From: ZC4RG30 sp963812195
GTDB lineage: Bacteria > Pseudomonadota > Gammaproteobacteria > Steroidobacterales > Steroidobacteraceae
Direction of reading: 5' to 3'
Assembly: GCA_963812195.1 (NCBI GenBank)
Contig: CAWEUI010000014.1
Coordinates: forward strand, 113,296-177,295
Length of the DNA stretch: 64,000 bases
Below are positions 36,849 through 46,771 of this stretch, in pieces. The position numbers were made by a program, and so were the translations under genes. The notes under the pieces were generated by a model. The model was not told the DNA's origin. It did no database searches and was given only the letters and a program-made list of their open reading frames with translations. Each line of letters opens with the position of its first letter. The stretch's first letter is position 1.

Positions 36849-38841
36849 CTACGGCCGCGGCCCGTAATGCGGCAGCGGCACGCCATATTCATATGCGCCC
36901 AGGTCCGGCGCCCGGCCGGTGTAGCCATCCGTGATGTTCGGCAGCACCATGCCGGCATCGATGGCCGCCCCGCCCTTGCGCAGGCGCAGGTCGACGCTGT
37001 CGATGGGCACCACGTGGGTGACGTCGGTGAAATCCGGCACCGGCCCGTTCACGAAGATGTCCGTATCCACCACCCTGCTGTGCCGGTCCTGCCCGGTGGC
37101 CGCGGCATAGGCCTTCAGCGTGGGGAACACCCGCTGCACCAGCGGCACACCCGCCGGCGCGCCCTCGGCCTTGTGCGCCGGATAGAAGTTGCGCACCTCA
37201 TCGAACGGCGGCGAGTTCCACGCGAACGCATTCTTTGAACCCGGATTCGGTCGGAAGCCGTTGTAATCACTGGAGCTGTAGTTGGTGAAGGTATCCAGCG
37301 AGAACACCCGCGGCGTGGTGCCCTGTCCGATGATCAGGTTGTTGCGCAGGAACATGTTGGAAGCGGGCGTGAGCTGCTTGAACTCGCCGAAGTAGGTGTT
37401 GTTCAGGTAGTAGATGCCCGGCCGGCTCGCCGTGGATCTTCACCGGGCCCCACCAGGCGTTGTAGACCACGTTGCGGATGAAATACACCGGCCCGCCGAA
37501 GATGGGTTGCGGACTCATCGCGCCCAGCGGCGCGTTGAAGCACAGGTTGTTCATCACGCGGATGTTGCGCACCGCGCCGTCGGCCTCGAAGCAGTTGTCG
37601 TGCACCACGGAGACGACGTTGTTGTAGATGTCGATGCCCACCGGCAGGCGGTCCGGCGGTGTATTGGGGTAGTCGATGGGCATGCCGTAGGTGGCATGGT
37701 CCAGGCCATCGTGGAAACCGCGCACGCGGTTGTAGGCGATCACATGCCCCTGGCCGTAGATCGAGACCGCATAGAAAGACTTCATCTTCGACTTCTCTTC
37801 GAAGTCCGGCCGCTCTGACCAGGGCTTGATCTTGTACCAGGTGAACACGTAATCCAGGCTCTCGCGGCCCAGCATGTCGTTGTCGGCGATATAGAAGCCC
37901 CTTGTGCCGGACCAGTCCGAATGCACGGCGGTGCCCACCTGCTCGAACTTCACGTGCTTGACGGTCAGGCCCTTCGAGCCGGCAATGCCCTTCATGCCGG
38001 CCTCGATGGCGATGCCGGTGTTGCGGATGGTGACACCTTCTATATAGGTGTAGTCCCCGGCCATCAGGTTGAACAGCACGGCGTTGTCGTCGCCGTCGAA
38101 GATGGCCTCGCCGTCACCGGCACCGATAATCGCGATGGGTTTGTCGGGCGTGCCCTTCTGCGTCAGGTAGTAGGTGCCGTCCCAGGGCGTGCCGCAGCAG
38201 GTGGTGAAACCGGAATTGATCTCGTGCGAATAGTGGTCGTGCCTGCTCAGGTACAGCCCGGCATGCACCTTGATGATGTCGCCGGGCCGCACGCGCGGCG
38301 CCGGCGCGCGACTCCAGTCGCCTCCCAGGGAAGCCATGTAGTAGGCCGCCAGTAGCCCCGAGAACGCAGGCTGCTCCTTCGGACCCTTGTAGCCGGGTGG
38401 GTAGACGTGAAACACGCGCCCGCCGCTGGGCGGCATGGGCTCGGCGCGCGTGCGCACGGTGAGCAGCTTTCGGGTCTCGCCGTTGACGCCATCCGGATCG
38501 GTGAGGCTCAACTTCACCTCGTAGTCGGTGTTCTCGGCGAGATTGAAGATGCTGCCCGCGAACTGGTTCGGCGCGGTGTAATCCGTGGCGCCGCGGGTCC
38601 ATACCTGCTCGTGCTGCAGGCGCATCAGGTCCAGGGCCGGATACCAGGCCTCGGTCCCCTTCTTGCGGTACGCCACGGCCACCCGCGCATTGCGGTTGTC
38701 GTCGCCGTCGATGTTCCAGGCAAAACCCAACGCCATCAGCGTGGGCGGGTCGATGGTGAGCTGCCCGGTCGTGGTGGCATTGCCGGCCCAGGCGGCGGGA
38801 ACGGCCGCGCACAGCATGGCTGCCGCTGCAAGTGCTCTCAT
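36849..38841 (-). CDS. Secreted right-handed beta-helix protein (polysaccharide lyase-like), frameshifted
   Basis: About 660 residues when repaired, starting MRALAAAAMLCAAVPAAWAG at 38841 (signal peptide, GGGGGGA upstream). A short fibronectin-like N-terminal part is followed by parallel beta-helix rungs such as DYTYIEGVTIRNTGIAIEAG, GRGFHDG-like turns and NNVVSVVHDNCFEADG. The frame changes near 37425 after VKIHGEPAG. The continuing frame reads MFLRNNLIIGQGTTPRVF and ends with GYTGRAPDLGAYEYG, a common terminal motif of secreted beta-helix proteins. Polysaccharide binding or cleavage is likely; substrate unknown. Confidence 0.82.
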
Positions 38842-39023
38842 GTGGTCCCCCCGGGGAGTTCGCTGGCGCCCGTAGTGCCCTAAGGTACCGCAAGACGGCC
38901 CGCACGCCACGCTTGAGCGGGATCTCTCCGATGCGCTCCCCTCCGGCAACAACCTTTCGACGTTCAAGTGCGCGACGGATGGCGACGCTTCATACTGCCG
39001 CTACCAGATCAGGGGCTGCCGCC

Positions 39024-39602
39024 ATGCAATCAAGCAGGACTGCCTACTACGCCGATTTCGTCATCTACGCCGTCGTGGTGCTGGCTTTGGCGCTGCAGGC
39101 CACGGCGCATTCGCAGTGGAACGGGCGACTTGAATGGTTGAGCGCCTTCGCCGCCGGCATGGCGGTATGGACACTGCTCGAATACGCGCTGCACCGCTGG
39201 GTCATGCATGGCGTGCCGATCATCGCCAGGCTGCACGAGGAACATCATCGCGCACCGCGCGCCTTGCTGGCCACGCCCACGTGGCTGACGCTGGCGGTCT
39301 TCTGGTGCGTCTTCTTCCTGCCGGCGTGGCTTGGCGGGTCATTGGTGGTGGCGAGCGGGCTGACGGCGGGCGTCATGATGGGGTATCTGTGGTACGGGAT
39401 ACTGCACCACGCCACTCATCATGATCGACCCCGACTGTTGGTAGTGTGGCTTCAGAACTGCAAGCACCGGCACCTGCGGCATCACGCTTCGCGGCAAGGC
39501 GTGAACTTCGGCGTCACCACCTCGTTGTGGGATCACCTGTTTGGCACCGCGGAGCGACGGCCCGGCCGCGAACCTCAGAACGTGCGATACAGGCTGAGGT
39601 AG
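39024..39602 (+). CDS. Fatty acid hydroxylase/sterol desaturase superfamily protein
   Basis: 192 residues from MQSSRTAYYADF at 39024 (AGGGGC upstream); the longer upstream frame lacks support. Di-iron His clusters are complete: HRWVMH, HEEHHR, HHATHH and KHRHLRHH. Three or four TM segments surround them. It should oxidise a membrane lipid, for example fatty acid or carotenoid hydroxylation, using O2 and electrons from a separate reductase. Its 3' end overlaps the convergent gene at 39575 by 28 nt. Confidence 0.85.
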   Translation: MQSSRTAYYADFVIYAVVVLALALQATAHSQWNGRLEWLSAFAAGMAVWTLLEYALHRWVMHGVPIIARLHEEHHRAPRALLATPTWLTLAVFWCVFFLPAWLGGSLVVASGLTAGVMMGYLWYGILHHATHHDRPRLLVVWLQNCKHRHLRHHASRQGVNFGVTTSLWDHLFGTAERRPGREPQNVRYRLR

Positions 39603-40312
39603 TACGAGAAGCGGTTGTCGGCCACGTGGGTCAGGTTGCGGCCGGCCGAGAACAGCACCTGCCAGTCACCGCCGATGGCATAGCCGCCGCCCGCATCGAA
39701 GCCGGTGGAGCCGGATCCGCCGACTTCCTGCGCCGTGTTGTGGAACACCTCGCCGCCCAGGTACAGCGCCTTGCTGAGCTGCCGCTGCAGCAGCACGCCA
39801 GTGAACCAGGAGTCGCGCTGGCCCGGATCGTTCATGAACCAGCGACCACCGCCGCCGTACAGGGTCCACGGCCCCCAGTCCTTTTCCAGCCACAGCGGCA
39901 CGAAGTAGCTGGCCTTCTCGCTGCCCAGCCCGCGCCGTGCGCTGCCGGTGGGCAGCTCCACCAGCGGAAATGTGGCCACATCGAGCCCGGCCTCGTCCTG
40001 GTTGAGGAACTGCCACTTGAAGCCCAGCTCGGTATCGCCCAGGCCATATTCGGAGCCGCCCTGGTTCGGGTTGCTGTAGGCCAGCGGCACCACGATATGA
40101 AAGAACGTGTTCGGCAGGAAGCTGTAGTTCACCTCCGCGCCCGGCGCCGCATCCAGGCCCCAGCCGTCGGCGCTGTGTCCGCCGGCCGAGAACAGGTACG
40201 CCTCCCCGGTATGCACGGGAAACACGCCGGGATCGTCGGTTTCGAACGGTGGATTGGCCGATGCCACGACGGCGACGGTACACAGCGAAATCGCGAACAT
40301 GGTCCTGCGCAT
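39575..40312 (-). CDS. Outer-membrane beta-barrel protein, phenol-degradation MetA-like
   Basis: 245 residues: MRRTMFAISLCTVAVVASA signal peptide, then NPPFETDDPGVF, a hallmark of the MetA/transporter-like porin family (PF13557 type). Antiparallel beta-strands follow (NYSFLPNTFFHIVVPLAY, WTLYGGGGRWFM), with a C-terminal aromatic residue (SLYRTF) typical of BAM substrates. Probably a small channel or surface protein for hydrophobic compounds. It is 18 nt downstream of the histidine phosphatase gene on the same strand. Confidence 0.75.
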   Translation of the reverse strand: MRRTMFAISLCTVAVVASANPPFETDDPGVFPVHTGEAYLFSAGGHSADGWGLDAAPGAEVNYSFLPNTFFHIVVPLAYSNPNQGGSEYGLGDTELGFKWQFLNQDEAGLDVATFPLVELPTGSARRGLGSEKASYFVPLWLEKDWGPWTLYGGGGRWFMNDPGQRDSWFTGVLLQRQLSKALYLGGEVFHNTAQEVGGSGSTGFDAGGGYAIGGDWQVLFSAGRNLTHVADNRFSYYLSLYRTF

Positions 40313-40330
40313 GACTTGCCGATTCTCCTT

Positions 40331-40939
40331 CTACAGGCCCGCCCAGTCAGCCATCTTGATGCGCTGGATCATCACCGGGCCTTCCATGCCACGCGGATCG
40401 AAGATCAGCGCCTCGCCTTCCACCATGCCGGCGGAGTATTGCGGGAAGGCGGCCCCGATATTCGGGCCCTGGGTGACCAGCAGGCGGTTGCCACCCGGTC
40501 TGGTCTTGCGGGCGACTTCCCGACGCAGCCAGGCGGTACGCGCCGCGTTGGTCGCCGCCATGCCATTGTTGTTCAGCTCGTCCACCGCACGCGGCTTGCC
40601 GACATCGATCAGCCGCGCGGTCTCCACTGCCCGATAAGTCGGGCTGCTGAGCACTTCATTGAAGGGAATTTTCAGCCGCTTCAGTGCCGCGCCCATGGCG
40701 GCGGCCGCCTTGCGTCCGGCGGCATCCAGTTGCCGCTCGTGCCGGGTATTGCCCGGATCGGCGCTCGCGGCATCCGGCGGCTGGTGCGGCGAACTGGCGT
40801 GGCGCATCACGATGACGAAGCCGCCGTCGCGCAACGCGGCGGCCAGGATATTGCGCGGGATGGTCTGGGCAGCCAGCGGGGCCGCGGCCAGCAGACCGGC
40901 CACGGCAACAACCAGCATCCTGCTCTTCGCTGATCGCAT
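40331..40939 (-). CDS. Secreted histidine phosphatase superfamily protein
   Basis: 202 residues from MRSAKSRMLVVAVAGLLAAAP at 40939, with a signal peptide and GAGGGCA upstream. The phosphohistidine motif is MRHASSPHQ (RHA in place of the common RHG). The second-arginine region SSPTYRAVETARL and late QGPNIGAAF stand where the catalytic acid and second His are usually found, but the C-terminal His normally seen in this family is not obvious. Such periplasmic branch-2-like proteins may be phosphatases with altered activity. Confidence 0.78.
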   Translation of the reverse strand: MRSAKSRMLVVAVAGLLAAAPLAAQTIPRNILAAALRDGGFVIVMRHASSPHQPPDAASADPGNTRHERQLDAAGRKAAAAMGAALKRLKIPFNEVLSSPTYRAVETARLIDVGKPRAVDELNNNGMAATNAARTAWLRREVARKTRPGGNRLLVTQGPNIGAAFPQYSAGMVEGEALIFDPRGMEGPVMIQRIKMADWAGL

Positions 40940-41109
40940 GACTTGCCCTCTATCTGACAGCCGAACGCGGCGCAATGAGGATGCGGTATGCAGGCCCGCG
41001 AGTGCAACATGTTGCGTGGCGTGCAACGCCGCGCAAGCCCGCCTCCTTCCAAACCCCACGCAAACTCCACACTGCCGCCGCGCCGGCGGCCGCACAGTGG
41101 CGCCCACAG

Positions 41110-42227
41110 ATGGATCACGACGCCGTCATCGTCGGTGCCAGCTTTGCTGGCCTTGCCTGCGCCGCCACCCTGGCCGGCCGCGGCGCGCGCGTGGCGGTGC
41201 TGGACGGCAAGCGCGATGCCGGCGAGAAACTGCACACCACCGGCATCCTGGTGCGCGATGCACTGGATCAGCTGCCGCTGCTGGACGGTCTGCCGCCCGC
41301 GCTGGTGCGCCGGATCGACAAGGTGCGCCTGTACGCACCGGGCATGCGCTACATCGATCTGGCCGCACCGGGCTACTACTTCCTGGCCACGGACACACCC
41401 AACCTGATGCGCTGGCTGGCCGCGCGGGCCGGTGCCGCCGGTGCGCGCATGCTGTGGGGCTGCCGTTTCAAGCGCGCCCGTGCCCTGCCCGGCGGCTATG
41501 ACCTGGGCGCCTCGCTGGGTTCCACGCGGGTGCTGGTGGGCGCGGATGGGCCGCGCTCGGCAGTGGCGCGCGAACTGGGGCTGGGTTGAACAGCCAGTTC
41601 CTGACCGGCATCGAGCACGAGTACGCCAACGCCCCGATCGATGCGGGCGACCGGCTGCACTGCTTCATCGACCGGCGCGGCATGCCGGGTTACCTCGGCT
41701 GGGTGCTCCAGGGGGTGGGCGTGACGCAGGTGGGGCTGGCCCGACGCCAGGGCTTCGGCGATGAGCTGGATGCCAACGCGGCGATGCGCCGGTTCCTGGA
41801 GCGCATCGCGCCACTGTTCGACTTTCGCGACCGTGAGCCCACCGGCGTGCGCGCCGGGCTGATCCCCTGCGGCGGTGTGGTGCATCCGGTGGCGTGTACG
41901 CGCGCGCTGCTCATCGGCGATGCGGCCGGATTGGTGTCGCCGCTTACCGGCGGCGGCATCCACATGGCCCTGCAGCACGGCGCGCGGGCCGGGCACGTGA
42001 TCGGCAACTTTCTGGAAGGCAGTGGCGAGGAACCGGGGACGTGGGCCGCACGCGCCTATCCGCGCTTTCGCGTCAAGCGCGCTTTGCGCCTCCTGTTCGA
42101 CTACTGTCAGTCGGACTGGGCGTTCGACCTGCTGCTGGCCAGCCAGCCAATGCGGCGAATTGCCAGCCAGATCTTTTTCCATCGGCGCGGCACGTGCAGG
42201 GGACGATTGCAATCGGCCGTCGAATGA
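41110..42227 (+). CDS. FAD-dependent oxidoreductase, geranylgeranyl-reductase-like (frameshifted)
   Basis: About 372 residues. The Rossmann fold AVIVGASFAGLACAATLAGRG (first 20 of it) and VAVLDGKRDAG bind FAD. CAGE-like Cys is absent; KLHTTGILV replaces the GGR substrate-site motif. GADGPRSAVARELG ends the first half, after which the frame shifts near 41583 and continues as NSQFLTGIEHEYAN. The second FAD motif, LIGDAAGLVSPLTGGGI, is intact. Relatives reduce isoprenoid double bonds or hydroxylate aromatic or lipid substrates. The shift is in a short GGGGCTGGG region and is probably a base-calling error. Confidence 0.82.
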
Positions 42228-42262
42228 ATTGAACTGGGGCGCACTGTCTCGACGGAGTGCGC

Positions 42263-42949
42263 ATGGCAACGGACGCCGCACGTGTGATGCCGCAGTTGCG
42301 CGCTCGCGCACCCGACCCGCCTCGCCTGGTGTTTCTGGCGGTCATCCTGGCGGCCCATGCGGTGGCGATCTACTTCATGATGCGGCGGGTTCATGTTCCA
42401 CGCATTGCGTCGAAAGAGCAGATCATCGCGATACCGATCTTCCTTGCGCCCATCGTGGAATCGGCACATGTGGAGCCACGTCGTGTCCCGAAGCGTCCTG
42501 CCCGGATATTGCGACCAAAGCCGCAGGAGCCAGCAGCGATAAACCCACCTGCCCCGCCGCAGGAGAGTAACGCGGCTGCTCCGCCAGTCACGACACCAGT
42601 TCCCGGCAAGGGGATTTCGCTTCCGGATTGGACCAAAGAGGCGAAGGAGGCCGCGCAGCGCTACGTGCGGGAGCATCCGCCTGCCGACGACGCCGCGCCA
42701 ACCAAGCCACCCACCAGCATCTTCGACAAGGAGTCACCTCATCACGCGGGTGATGTGGATATCCTCGCACCGGGGGTGGAACGCCTCTGGATGAACTCTC
42801 AATGCTACCGGGAGTTCGGCCATATGCCGACGCGGCAAGCTGGAGGAGAGATGAACGCTGTCCCCATTACCTGCCTGGGCCCGAGCGAACCCCGCGGGGA
42901 TCTGTTCGAAGACCTCAAGCCCGATTATTTGAAGAAGGGCACCCGGTAG
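42263..42949 (+). CDS. Hypothetical membrane-anchored Pro-rich protein (TonB-like N-terminus)
   Basis: 228 residues; the ATG at 42263 has GGAG 6 nt upstream. One TM helix (LVFLAVILAAHAVAIYFMM) is followed by a Pro-rich linker (PKRPARILRPKPQEP) of the kind that spans the periplasm in TonB proteins. The C-terminal part (GVERLWMNSQCYREFGHMP) does not match the TonB domain. Two Cys (SQCYRE and ITCLGP) may pair. No function assigned. Confidence 0.6.
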   Translation: MATDAARVMPQLRARAPDPPRLVFLAVILAAHAVAIYFMMRRVHVPRIASKEQIIAIPIFLAPIVESAHVEPRRVPKRPARILRPKPQEPAAINPPAPPQESNAAAPPVTTPVPGKGISLPDWTKEAKEAAQRYVREHPPADDAAPTKPPTSIFDKESPHHAGDVDILAPGVERLWMNSQCYREFGHMPTRQAGGEMNAVPITCLGPSEPRGDLFEDLKPDYLKKGTR

Positions 42950-42963
42950 ATTCCGGCTTTGAC

Positions 42964-43602
42964 CTAGGGTGCCAGTCCCGCCCACCCGTAGATCTCGCGG
43001 CACAGTGCCTCGACCAGATCCGGACGATCCTCGCCCGGCAGGTCATCGCGCACCGCATAGCCGCCGCTCGCCAACACGTACGACAGGCAGCAGTACGACT
43101 GGCGATACCCGGCAAGCTCCTGCGCCGAAACGGGGATGGCCTGCCCCGGCACGCGCGGCGCAAGATCATCACGCATGTAAAACGCCTCGAAGGACGACAA
43201 CTTCCACGCGCCATCGCGCAGTTCGGCCCGATAGAACACGCGCGCCTGACTGGAGAGCATCACCTCGACCCCCTTCACCTTCGTCGGGATGTCGATGGCG
43301 ATGACCATGGTGGCCACGGCGCGCGGGCCTGCGATGCGCACGGCCACGGGCCCCAATCGATGTTTGGCCTGCACCTGCCGCCGCGCCATCTCGCGCGAGG
43401 CATCCACGAACTCGTGGGCGTTGCCCTGGAACCAGCTGATGCGCACGATGGCGTCGGGATGAAAGCAGGTCTTCATCCGCTCCCAGCGGCCCATGTCCCG
43501 GCACTCGCGTTCGGCCAGCACCAGCTGCGTGATTGCACTGACATGCGCCGACTCATCGATGGCGGCGGGCGAAGCGGCTGGAATATCTCGCTCATCAACC
43601 AT
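42964..43602 (-). CDS. SnoaL/NTF2-like (nuclear transport factor 2) family protein
   Basis: About 212 residues from the ATG at 43602; an in-frame GTG at 43611 is the alternative. The NTF2-like cone fold is suggested by VLAERECRDMGRWERMKTCF followed by HPDAIVRISWFQG and AVATMVIAIDIP, with a WKLSSFEAFYMRDD strand pair. Members include small-molecule isomerases, dehydratases and hydroxylase subunits; no catalytic set can be assigned. It precedes nothing obviously related; the DUF5996 gene ends 20 nt upstream on the same strand. Confidence 0.72.
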   Translation of the reverse strand: MVDERDIPAASPAAIDESAHVSAITQLVLAERECRDMGRWERMKTCFHPDAIVRISWFQGNAHEFVDASREMARRQVQAKHRLGPVAVRIAGPRAVATMVIAIDIPTKVKGVEVMLSSQARVFYRAELRDGAWKLSSFEAFYMRDDLAPRVPGQAIPVSAQELAGYRQSYCCLSYVLASGGYAVRDDLPGEDRPDLVEALCREIYGWAGLAP

Positions 43603-43622
43603 GTGGCTCACTCATGCTGCAA

Positions 43623-44561
43623 CTAGATCTGGCGCACCCGACCCGGAACGCCGATGGCGCACTCCAGCGCGCCGCGATCCCAGCCACCGCATGCGGCGGC
43701 CGCGGCGTAGGTGGACATCAGGAAGTCGAGCAGCAACGCATCAGGATCCCCGGCGGTCCGCACGGCCTCGTAGGGCAGGATGAACTCCCCCAGTGTTGCG
43801 TCAAAACGGGCACCTTGCGTGACCGGCTGATCGCGATAACCCGCCGGTTCCGGATAGGCATAGGAGTAGAACAAGGCTTGCGGGAACGCATCGTTGCCCG
43901 GCCAGAATCCGGCGCTGCTCACCTCATGCGAATACGCTTCGCGCGCCACCGCATCGGGAAGGCCAGGCACTCCCCCGGGATGCAGCGGGGCAGGCCTTCC
44001 TGAGAAGCGCGTCACCGCCAGATCGAAGCTGCCCCAGAAGAAGTGCACGGGGCTCACCTTGCCCAGGAAGGCGCTGCGGAACAGCCGGAACACCCGGTCC
44101 ACCTGCACGAGCACGCGCCAGAAGCGATGCGCCGCGGCGGCGTCATAGGTGACATGAACCCCATCCTGCGAAAACGGAATCGCGTCCGGAATCTCATTGG
44201 GGAGGTCGTTGATGGTGACATCGACCCCGAGGCCGCTGAGCAGATTGAAGACGCGGCGGTGAAAGTCGGCCACCGATTGCGATTCCAGCGCAAGCATCAC
44301 CTGCTCGCCCCGGCTGGTGCGGGCCGCGAGTTGATGCCGGATGAAATCGAACTCGATCTCCAGGATCTCCGTGCCGACCGGGATCGGACCGGTGGCAAGC
44401 CCGGCGGCGGTCACGTACAGCGGAACCTGCCAGCCATGGTTCACCCAGGGGGTGAGCGTCAGCCGGACCTTGCCCACGATCTGCGTCCACAGATGCAGGG
44501 TCGCGGCCGTATCCTGCCAGTCCGCATGGGGCAGCTTCGGCCAGACTGTGGCGGCAGACAT
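43623..44561 (-). CDS. DUF5996 family protein
   Basis: 312 residues. It matches DUF5996 throughout: DTAATLHLWTQIVGKVRLTL and VPLYVTAAGLATGPIP at the N-terminus, EIEFDFIRHQL, a middle VHFFWGSFDLAVTRFSGR, and late FPQALFYSYAYPEP. There is no signal peptide. Found widely in actinobacteria and proteobacteria; no biochemical function is known to me. SD is weak. Confidence 0.85.
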   Translation of the reverse strand: MSAATVWPKLPHADWQDTAATLHLWTQIVGKVRLTLTPWVNHGWQVPLYVTAAGLATGPIPVGTEILEIEFDFIRHQLAARTSRGEQVMLALESQSVADFHRRVFNLLSGLGVDVTINDLPNEIPDAIPFSQDGVHVTYDAAAAHRFWRVLVQVDRVFRLFRSAFLGKVSPVHFFWGSFDLAVTRFSGRPAPLHPGGVPGLPDAVAREAYSHEVSSAGFWPGNDAFPQALFYSYAYPEPAGYRDQPVTQGARFDATLGEFILPYEAVRTAGDPDALLLDFLMSTYAAAAACGGWDRGALECAIGVPGRVRQI

Positions 44562-44668
44562 GCACGTTCCCCCGATGGATCAACGACCTCTTCCATACCA
44601 CAGGAGCGGACTGTCCCGCAGCAAATGCGCGGCGGACGGGCGGCACCCCACTGCGCCGCGTGGCCTGG

Positions 44669-45659
44669 TCAGTCGCACACCGCCAGCGGCACCAGCACCG
44701 CCCGCTCGCCACACCGCACCACATGCGCGGCCTGTTCCGTGCTCTCCTCGATGTGCGTGATCAGCACTTGCAGGTCCCCGACCACCGAGGCGTCGTAGCC
44801 ACTGATCTGCTGACGGGCCAGGCTGCTCTTCGCCGTGGCACCGTAACCGGCCGCGTTCAGCAGCCGGTCGGCCCTGCCGACTTCCGGCGCCACGACCTCG
44901 CGCAGGCTGCGCAACGCCGCGGCGCGCACCCGCAGGATCTCGGTCTTCCCGCGCAATCATCAGCGGCAGCATCTGCGCGGCATAGGCGTGCCACTGGCCC
45001 TGGCAGGCGCTGCTGCAACCGATGTTGTCGAACTCGATGGCCGGTTTCGGGGCGCTGACCTGCAACTTGCGGGCATTGATCGCGGCCACCGCCTCGTCGG
45101 CGCGGCGCCAGCTCGCCAGACCGGCCTGCCAACGCGCCGTCTGCCCGCTGCTGTACGCGGCGCCGGCCGCGGCCGCCTCCTGAATCGCGGCGCTCTCACT
45201 GGCCTGGGCCGCGGCCTCGTTGGTGAGGCGCGCATCCTGGTTCATGGGGCGCACCATCTGCTGCGACAACGCCATCAGCTGCTGCGGCGACATGCTGCGC
45301 ATGCGGCTCTGCATCTGCTGCGCGTAGGCCGGATCACTCTGCATCCGCTGCATGTCGATGCCGGCGGCGGCCAGGCCCTGGCTGATGTCCTGCACCTGCG
45401 CCTGCCCCTGCTCACGCGCGCGCTGCGCCAGCGGCGCGGCCAGCTTCTCCACCCACTGCTGGTGCGCGGCCAGGTCCGCCTTCAGCGCCACGAGGTGCGG
45501 TTCGGTGATCTTCCCCGGCCCATTGGTCCAGCGCGCCGCTTCCTGTGCGGTGGCCGGCAGATCCGGCAGACGCTGGAACAGCGCCAGCAGGGACACGGGT
45601 TGGTCGGCAGCGACGGCTGCGCCGGACAGCAGCATCGCACACAGCATTACACGCTTCAT
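44669..45659 (-). CDS. Hypothetical secreted Gln/Ala-rich coiled-coil protein (frameshifted)
   Basis: About 330 residues when repaired. The start MKRVMLCAMLLSGAAVAA at 45659 has AGGAG nine bases upstream and a signal peptide. The middle is helical and Gln/Met-rich (MQRMQSDPAYAQQMQSRMRS), then NIGCSSACQGQWHAYAAQML with two nearby Cys. Near 44950 the frame shifts (LMIAR then GKTEILRVRAAALRSLREVV) and ends QAAHVVRCGERAVLVPLAVCD. Without the shift the reading frame decays into nonsense. No family recognised. Confidence 0.65.
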
Positions 45660-45826
45660 GGCATCCACTCCTGATGGAATTGGTGAAGCGCGGCATTCTG
45701 GGCAAACCGGATTCATGGCGGCACTGGCCGGAGGAGCCATGCGCATGGCTCTCCGGGCGCATTCATCGCGCGGCGGGCAACGCCATCATGCGCTCCCCAA
45801 TTTCCGGAACAGTGGCTGGAGCTCCC

Positions 45827-46771
45827 ATGCAAATCAGAATCGTGTTCAAGGCAGCACTGGCATTGCTGGTGCTGGCGGGCATCGCGCTGGCGGCGGTCTT
45901 GTGGCAATCACAGCGCGCCATCGCGCATCACTATCCGATCAAGGATGCCATCGTGGCGCGCGCCCGCGATGCGGGCGCCGTGGCGCGTGGCCAGCACATC
46001 GCCCGCACTGCCGGATGCCTGCACTGCCACGGCGAGCAGCTGCAGGGCAGGAATTTCTATGATGATCCGAAGATCGCCCGCATCAACGCGCCGAATCTCT
46101 CGCTGCTGCGCGATGAATTCACCGACGCGCAGCTCGAGCGCATCATCCGCCACGGCATCAAGCGCGACGGCACCACCGCCTGGATCATGCCGGCCGAGAT
46201 GCTGCAGAACCTCTCCGACAGCGACCTGTCCGACCTGATCGCCTACGTGCGCAGCGTGCCGGCGCAGCCCGGACCGATGCGCGAGACCCGCATCCACCTG
46301 CTCGGCCGGGTGGGCATCCTCGCCGGCAAGCTGGCGCCGGTGGTGACCAAGGTGGCCTCGGCCCCGCAGCACCCGGCAGGCCTGCCGGTCTCAGAACTGG
46401 GCCGGCGCGGCGAGTACCTCGTCAAGACCCGCTGCACGGAGTGCCACGGCACGCGGCTGGAGGGCTGGGATTTCCTGAATGTCCCACCCATGATCGTTGC
46501 CGCCGCGTACAACGAGGCCCAGCTGCGCGATCTGCTGCATGCGGGTGTGATGCTCGGCAATCGCCCGCCGGGCCTGATGAGCGAAACCAGCAAGGCGCGC
46601 TTCAGCGGCTTCGATGACGCGGAGCTCAAGGCCATCTACACCTATCTGCAGGAGGCGGTGATCCAGCGCGTCAGCGATCAGCCCAGGGCCGCAGCTCCTC
46701 CGGTCGCTGCCGCACGTAGGCCAGCACCTGGCGACGCTTCTCCGGACCGCGCCGCCCTTCCTCTTCATTGA
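45827..46771 (+). CDS. Dihaem c-type cytochrome, membrane-anchored
   Basis: 314 residues; the ATG at 45827 has GGAG 6 nt upstream. The N-terminal helix ALALLVLAGIALAAVLWQS anchors or exports it. Two cytochrome c domains carry CLHCHGEQL and CTECHGTRL, with Met-containing axial-ligand regions (WIMPAEM and GNRPPGLMS). It is a periplasmic electron carrier, possibly accepting electrons from the PQQ dehydrogenases, although it is not adjacent to them. The last 30-35 residues are Pro/Ala-rich and overlap the convergent gene by 101 nt, which suggests the true stop may have been lost. Confidence 0.85.
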   Translation: MQIRIVFKAALALLVLAGIALAAVLWQSQRAIAHHYPIKDAIVARARDAGAVARGQHIARTAGCLHCHGEQLQGRNFYDDPKIARINAPNLSLLRDEFTDAQLERIIRHGIKRDGTTAWIMPAEMLQNLSDSDLSDLIAYVRSVPAQPGPMRETRIHLLGRVGILAGKLAPVVTKVASAPQHPAGLPVSELGRRGEYLVKTRCTECHGTRLEGWDFLNVPPMIVAAAYNEAQLRDLLHAGVMLGNRPPGLMSETSKARFSGFDDAELKAIYTYLQEAVIQRVSDQPRAAAPPVAAARRPAPGDASPDRAALPLH

